Assembly: GCA_001468855.1 (NCBI GenBank)
Contig: LDIV01000001.1
Span: 40,062-50,852, forward strand
Direction of reading: 5' to 3'
Source: a candidate division TM6 bacterium UASB124
GTDB taxonomy: Bacteria; Dependentiae; Babeliae; Babeliales; RVW-14
DNA length: 10,791 nucleotides
The notes under the pieces are model-generated. The model was not told the origin of the DNA. It searched no databases and was given only the letters and a program-made list of their open reading frames with translations. Positions 6,683 through 10,791 of the stretch are shown here, one piece after another. Each line of letters starts with the position of its first letter. Position 1 is the stretch's first letter. Both the position numbers and the translations under genes were made by a program.

Positions 6683-8263
6683 TTAGTCCTGCTTTTTCAC
6701 TGTTGTTACTGTTGCTAATTGTTTCCCTATATTTTTTATTTGTGCAGAGAGTTTTTTCATTTCGACACAAAAATCTTGAATGTTACTTTCATCCGCATGC
6801 TGAGGTTTAATTAATTTTGCAACCGATTTTCTGGTACTTGAAGAAGAACTTACCGAAGATAATGTTTGAATAGTTTCAACACCCGATACAGATATTGTTG
6901 AAGGTAACTGCAACAACAAAGAATCATTCACTGTTGGCCCCAGCCCCTCTTTCTTTTCCCCTATCAACGAATCTGCCATTGATAATGATGTGGTCAATAA
7001 CGACATTACCGAGGGCTTGGACGTTACAACCGTTGAAGAAGTAGATAATGATGAAACACCATTCCGATATACATGACAAAGCAATGTTTGAAATGCATCA
7101 ACACCTAGACCATCTCTCCTAATAATTTCTCTTCCCAATGGTTCATAACCATATACACAAAGCCTTTTCTTTACACGATTGACATGTGCTTCACCTGCTA
7201 TAACAAGAACAGGTTTTGCGTCTTTTTTTTGCCTATTTTTAAATATGTGCAACAAAATATTAGCATCAACAAATTCTCTAAAGCTTTTTAATAAGCCAAT
7301 AAAAACTTTCTCTCGCATATTTTGATCATCAAATACTTTATCCATGGCATCAAATTTATTATATAAAGTAATAACAAATTCTTTAATTCTACTTTCAATA
7401 CGTGCCCATTCACTGGTCAGCATTAATCTGTATTTTTTACAAAAAGAATCATACTTATTAATAAAAGCTTTGAACAAAACAAGTCCTTCAATAAGTGCGC
7501 CATTATCATTAATATTAAAATCTTCTTGTTTATGTAAAATTCTTTGTAAGCTTTCAAACGTAAGAATAGCTGATTTTTTTAAAAGAGCCCCGTCTGGATC
7601 TGCAAAAATCTTAGCCACATCAGCATCATTATTAAAATTATCAAATATATCACGCGTTTCTTGTAATATATTGGAAATAATATGCTTCTGTCTTTCGTCT
7701 CCCAATGTCAAACATTGATGCATTAAATCCATATAATTACAAACAAAACAATACCATACCTGCTTAGAGGTCATAGCAAATAAATCTGCCCGCATCCCCT
7801 GGCGAACTATTTCTGGATCATGCCCATAGACACGTGGGAATAAGTCTGAAACAAAGAAATCCAATGTTAAAAGATAATTACTAGAACGTGTTTCAATATC
7901 TATAAGATTAATATTAGGTAACGTTGCAGCGAGTTTTTTGACATCATAAAAAATCGTATTATAACCACGATTAATTTTCCATGTTCGATTACGATATTGA
8001 TTTAAATAATCATGCGGTTCTCCTTCTATCAAAATTGTTGCATAAGGAGGTATTTCGTTTAATTTTGCAAGATTAGATTGTAAAGCATCTAGTTGATAAT
8101 CCAACGTACGTTTATGTTCACTTGTTTCATTATGAATATCCCCCAATAAATAAACAAGCTGACCAGTACCAGGATCTTTCAAAACATATAATGTTGTAAG
8201 AAAAGGGTGTAATGATGATGCGTAAAAAAGACTTAGGCCTAGAAACAATATCTTCTTAAGCAT
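6683..8263 (-). CDS. Exported TIKI/TraB-EreA-ChaN-like protein with Ser-rich tail
   Basis: The protein has 526 residues, with AGAGGT 7 bases before the ATG. The signal peptide covers residues about 1-18. Conserved blocks are LVYLLGDIHNE (36-46), ILIEGEP (77-83), IETR (123-126), a D-x-NIL helix (333-337) and VLVIAGEAHVNRVKKRL (352-368). All align in order with the paralogue ending at 4954, including the shared DP-x-TG-x-LVYL start. The two G-x-x-H blocks and the internal Glu fit the TIKI/TraB/EreA/ChaN pattern, suggesting a metal-dependent hydrolase or ligand-binding protein; no substrate can be named. Unlike its paralogue, it lacks a C-terminal membrane segment and has a Ser/Thr-rich region (about 404-480), then a charged, possibly helical tail (about 488-526). 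I see no convincing promoter in the 198-base gap upstream, so cotranscription with the gene ending at 8462 remains possible. Confidence 0.85.
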   Translation of the reverse strand: MLKKILFLGLSLFYASSLHPFLTTLYVLKDPGTGQLVYLLGDIHNETSEHKRTLDYQLDALQSNLAKLNEIPPYATILIEGEPHDYLNQYRNRTWKINRGYNTIFYDVKKLAATLPNINLIDIETRSSNYLLTLDFFVSDLFPRVYGHDPEIVRQGMRADLFAMTSKQVWYCFVCNYMDLMHQCLTLGDERQKHIISNILQETRDIFDNFNNDADVAKIFADPDGALLKKSAILTFESLQRILHKQEDFNINDNGALIEGLVLFKAFINKYDSFCKKYRLMLTSEWARIESRIKEFVITLYNKFDAMDKVFDDQNMREKVFIGLLKSFREFVDANILLHIFKNRQKKDAKPVLVIAGEAHVNRVKKRLCVYGYEPLGREIIRRDGLGVDAFQTLLCHVYRNGVSSLSTSSTVVTSKPSVMSLLTTSLSMADSLIGEKKEGLGPTVNDSLLLQLPSTISVSGVETIQTLSSVSSSSSTRKSVAKLIKPQHADESNIQDFCVEMKKLSAQIKNIGKQLATVTTVKKQD

Positions 8264-8407
8264 TATTATAACCTCTCAAAAAAGGAAACTTTTTATAAAT
8301 AAATAAGAGCTTTTTGAGCTTATCAAGCTACATATAAATAGCAATTTGCATTTAAAAACCTGCAAAAACGCATATTTCAAATTGTTTTAAGCTATGTTCT
8401 TTGTTTT

Positions 8408-8460
8408 TAAGAGCCTACGACGGATTTGGTTAGTTTTTATAATAATTGCACAGGCTCTTA
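8408..8460 (-). repeat. Inverted repeat with long loop at the end of the third phosphatase gene
   Basis: TAAGAGCCT (8408-8416) is a perfect inverted match to AGGCTCTTA (8452-8460), with 35 bases between, and the right arm is one base from the stop codon at 8462. On the minus strand the hairpin is followed by A-rich rather than T-rich sequence, so it is not a standard intrinsic terminator. It may stabilise the 3' end of the message or be a small mobile palindrome. Confidence 0.5.
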
Positions 8461-8461
8461 T

Positions 8462-9943
8462 TCAATTTTCACGTTCAATTAGGCATGGTGTTAACGTCCA
8501 TTTCGTATAATCAGGACCAACCTTTATAAGCCCATAAAGAACATCTGTGGATATGCCAAATTCTGTAGCTGTCGTAAACGTAAAAATTGGGCAATCAATT
8601 TCAGAAATCAAAAATGAAGTCTTCTTACTAAACGATTCGACAGTGTTCCAATCCTTGAGTTGATTTTCATTCCAAATCTTCAAACCGGCACCACAATGCT
8701 GATGCCCCCGAAAAATTCCGCCTATATTCTTAGTCTCAATCAAATCCTTTTTTGTATATTCTTGCCGGACCGCATCTATGTAACCATGATCATTAATGGT
8801 TTGATCAAAAGCTTTATTTAATAAAACTTTTCTATTCATTAAAACCATTGTCGGCTCCTTCCCTAAAGAAGAATTAGCTGCAACAAAATAATCATGCCAA
8901 AAATAATCCAATCGAATGACCCTATCTTCATAAGAAAGCGTATGACAGGTTAAAAAATATACAGAATGTCCCTTGCCTAAACTAACCTTCCTGTCGTCAT
9001 CATATGAACTATATCCATCAGGAAAACCGGCATGACAAAAAACAAGACGTTTGGCATCAGCACCAGGCCGAAGTGTTAGTTTTTGCGGTAAATATCCATA
9101 CAATCTAAAGAAGCTCCCCGTCCATCGCTCAAACCATTCCAGACCATCTTTGCCATACTTAGCAGCTATTTCGGCATAAAAGCCCCATGAACAAGCTTCA
9201 TTCTGACTACAGTAGCTACCTGCCGTAAAATTTAAATCAACATCTTCATGATTGCCCTGTAAAAGAAAAACTTTATCCCAATTGGTTAATTTAAGCTTTA
9301 ACAGAAGATACCAAACCTCTGTGCCGAACAAACCACGATCAACATAATCCCCTGTAAAAACCATATAAAATTCATCCCTGATAATTTTAAAATAATCGTC
9401 TAAATAGCCTTTAGCCTTAAGATCATTCAAAATTTTTACCAATGAATGAACGCTTCCATGAATATCACCAATAACGCAAATATCATTATCTCGAGCAGGA
9501 AGCACTTTTCGTTCCTCACACACCTCAGGATAAAAAGGCAAATCACTCGGCTGACACAAAAGACCAATTGTATCGTTAAATTTCTTTATGCACTGATACA
9601 ATAGTTCATCAAGAACATCAAATGGTATGATCGGATTAGTTTTAAAAGGCGAAAGTAATGACTCTGACCGAAGTTTCATAGAAATCTCATGCAACTCGTA
9701 ATTTAATATCTTTCGCATTTCACTATACTTTTTTATCTTTTTGGTAAAACCACTTAACGAGATTATTTCTTCCTCAATCGCTTCAATTGTTATGTGATTT
9801 GCACTTAACAAACTTGTACTGGTTTCGGCATGATCTTTTCCCTTATCCAATGGTTTCACCGCCGCACGTAATAACAGCACATTGGATAAAAAGGCGGAAA
9901 CTATTATTATTTTTTTGAATGAAAATTTAATTGATAAAATCAT
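8462..9943 (-). CDS. Exported PPP-family Ser/Thr-type phosphatase
   Basis: The protein has 493 residues from the ATG at 9943. An in-frame TTG two codons earlier is possible, but the weak GGA site lies about 8-10 bases before the ATG and too close to the TTG. A signal peptide spans residues about 1-28. Residues about 45-130 form a charged, probably helical region without the Ser-rich linker of its paralogues. The PPP core has GDIHG (159-163), GDYVDRG (198-204), QGNHE (229-233, normally RGNHE), HAG (304-306, normally HGG), F-W-H-D (348-351) and RGHQH (412-416). All metal-ligand residues expected for the family are present, so an active two-metal phosphatase is likely. Relative to the paralogue ending at 1046 it has extra residues around 246-275. 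It lies next to a divergent intergenic region and may be the first gene of the minus-strand cluster. Confidence 0.9.
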   Translation of the reverse strand: MILSIKFSFKKIIIVSAFLSNVLLLRAAVKPLDKGKDHAETSTSLLSANHITIEAIEEEIISLSGFTKKIKKYSEMRKILNYELHEISMKLRSESLLSPFKTNPIIPFDVLDELLYQCIKKFNDTIGLLCQPSDLPFYPEVCEERKVLPARDNDICVIGDIHGSVHSLVKILNDLKAKGYLDDYFKIIRDEFYMVFTGDYVDRGLFGTEVWYLLLKLKLTNWDKVFLLQGNHEDVDLNFTAGSYCSQNEACSWGFYAEIAAKYGKDGLEWFERWTGSFFRLYGYLPQKLTLRPGADAKRLVFCHAGFPDGYSSYDDDRKVSLGKGHSVYFLTCHTLSYEDRVIRLDYFWHDYFVAANSSLGKEPTMVLMNRKVLLNKAFDQTINDHGYIDAVRQEYTKKDLIETKNIGGIFRGHQHCGAGLKIWNENQLKDWNTVESFSKKTSFLISEIDCPIFTFTTATEFGISTDVLYGLIKVGPDYTKWTLTPCLIEREN

Positions 9944-10270
9944 ATACAATATTTCCGTATTTAATAATTATGATCGGAAGTGTTTTAAGCGCAGCTAAAG
10001 AACAAAAAACGCTTTTTGTTTTCACACAAATAATATATATCACAAAAGCCATTTTAATGAATTAAAAAAGTCGTTCTGCAAGAATACCAAATCAAATTCA
10101 AATAACAACGTTATTAATAAGCATCTAAAAACGGCACTTCTCATATCATCTAAAATTTTTAATAATCACCCCCTAAAACCTAGACGTTCTAAAAAAAGTG
10201 TTTAGGCTAAAGGCAAAACTTTGTTTTTTGAATTTGAATCCTGTGTTATACGATCACGAAAGGTTTTCAT
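9944..10270. other. Divergent intergenic region
   Basis: This 327-base AT-rich gap separates two divergently transcribed genes and contains no plausible coding sequence. A short palindrome AATAAC-AAC-GTTATT (10101-10115) could be an operator, with nothing further to support it. An extended -10 box for the plus-strand gene lies at 10244-10252. I see no convincing promoter for the minus-strand phosphatase gene, only AT-rich sequence with weak -10-like strings. Confidence 0.5.
10244..10252 (+). promoter_or_regulatory. Possible extended -10 promoter for the right-edge gene
   Basis: TG-T-TATACG fits an extended -10 box. No good -35 hexamer is visible upstream. Transcription would start near 10259, giving a very short leader that begins at the ribosome site (AAAGG, 10259-10263). 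Treat as tentative. Confidence 0.35.
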
Positions 10271-10789
10271 ATGAAGCTACGAATCTTCTTCTTCCTCTTC
10301 ATCGTCATCACAACTTTTTCATATCTTTTTTCTATGAAACAACTTCACCGTGGCTATTTTTCACAACAATTTAATCAGTGCTTTAGCAGCCAAAAACCGG
10401 ACTATGTAGCTACCTTAATTCAAGACCTTGAGTTACAAAAGTTGAAAGATACTATCCAAAAAAAGCTCGAAATACTCGATACCAACACAGATAATCACTT
10501 ACAAGATTTTACGTTTATGTCTAAAGTTTACACAAAAATAAGAAAGCTCCGTCTCTGTATCCCTCTTTATCGAAATGAAGAAAAATACTACCCAAATGAA
10601 AAAAACGGCTTTGGGGGATTTACTTCTTACGTACCCCAAAAAATCGAAAACAATTTTCCAATCTCTAATGCTCTCAAAAAATTGGAAAAATCACTTATAT
10701 ACTTTTTCAATTGTGCAGAAAAAAAGATTCCATTTAAGAAGGCGTTAGCAGCATATAACAATATTAATTACAGGACTTACGCAACATAG
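10271..10789 (+). CDS. Small exported protein of unknown function, possibly truncated
   Basis: The protein has 172 residues, and AAAGG sits 7 bases before the ATG. A strongly hydrophobic signal peptide covers residues about 4-21. The mature part is Lys-rich and basic, with a likely helical, coiled-coil-prone stretch (about 46-70) and a second Lys-rich helix (about 132-160). I recognise no domain. It is the only gene on the plus strand and diverges from the phosphatase cluster. The last codons (NYRTYAT, then TAG) fall in a sequence resembling an insertion-sequence end (AGGACTTACGCA). The natural C-terminus may therefore have been replaced, and the true gene may once have been longer. Export is well supported; function is unknown. 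Confidence 0.75.
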   Translation: MKLRIFFFLFIVITTFSYLFSMKQLHRGYFSQQFNQCFSSQKPDYVATLIQDLELQKLKDTIQKKLEILDTNTDNHLQDFTFMSKVYTKIRKLRLCIPLYRNEEKYYPNEKNGFGGFTSYVPQKIENNFPISNALKKLEKSLIYFFNCAEKKIPFKKALAAYNNINYRTYAT

Positions 10790-10791
10790 GC
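10772..10791. mobile_element. Possible insertion-sequence end at the window edge
   Basis: AGGACTTACGCA resembles terminal inverted repeats that I recall from IS elements and related MITEs, though I cannot verify a match. It sits at the extreme right edge and provides the last codons of the small exported gene. No transposase is visible inside the window. Confidence 0.25.

Noticed and set aside
7344..7718. Plus-strand open frame of 124 codons inside the TIKI-like gene
   Set aside because: It lies entirely opposite a conserved coding region, has no ribosome site and no recognisable domain; it is an antisense shadow.
10172..10206. CCTAAA ... TTTAGG inverted repeat before the right-edge gene
   Set aside because: Only 6 bp, AT-rich, with a 23-base loop; expected by chance in this composition.
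1..10791. CRISPR array or classical defence system
   Set aside because: There are no regularly spaced direct repeats and no nuclease, helicase or toxin-antitoxin motifs in any frame inspected.

Overview
This is an AT-rich accessory region. Six consecutive genes lie on the minus strand (1..9943) and one divergent gene lies at the right edge (10271..10789, plus strand). Every predicted protein starts with a Sec-type signal peptide. In three of them the signal ends in Ala-Met-Asp just after the hydrophobic core. Several carry long Ser/Thr-rich, probably disordered linkers. No housekeeping, tRNA or rRNA genes are present. Low GC, export of every product, eukaryote-like phosphatases and poly-Ser linkers suggest a host-associated, perhaps intracellular, Gram-negative bacterium. 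A protist symbiont of the Dependentiae (TM6) type is my best guess, by inference only, with no marker gene to confirm it.

Layout, in the direction of minus-strand transcription. 9943-8462 encodes a full-length exported PPP-type (Ser/Thr phosphatase-like) metallophosphoesterase. 8263-6683 and 6432-4954 encode two paralogous exported proteins with a GDxH ... IEGxP ... AGxxH pattern, which I read as a divergent TIKI/TraB/EreA/ChaN-like fold. 4953-4484 is a structured intergenic region with stacked palindromes, a perfect 20-bp hairpin terminator and a strong promoter. 4483-3101 encodes an exported orphan protein with an N-terminal internal duplication. 2956-1046 encodes a second full-length exported PPP phosphatase with a long Ser-rich N-terminal region. 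951-1 encodes a third PPP paralogue that stops before the last catalytic motif. The plus-strand gene at the right edge encodes a small exported protein of unknown function.

The genes are spaced 94-470 bp apart. Several gaps hold hairpins or clear promoters (TTGACA-N16-TATAAT type), so they look like separately transcribed neighbours rather than one operon. Two gene families (PPP x3, TIKI-like x2) expanded side by side, and the 2956-1046 and 4483-3101 genes share promoter, ribosome site and signal peptide while carrying unrelated C-terminal domains. This looks like a locus where an export module and linkers were recombined onto different enzymatic domains. The most economical reading is a cluster of secreted factors acting outside the cytoplasm, possibly on host phosphoproteins; that role is inference. 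Both window edges end in a similar short sequence (core CTTAYGCA) that may be the end of an insertion sequence.
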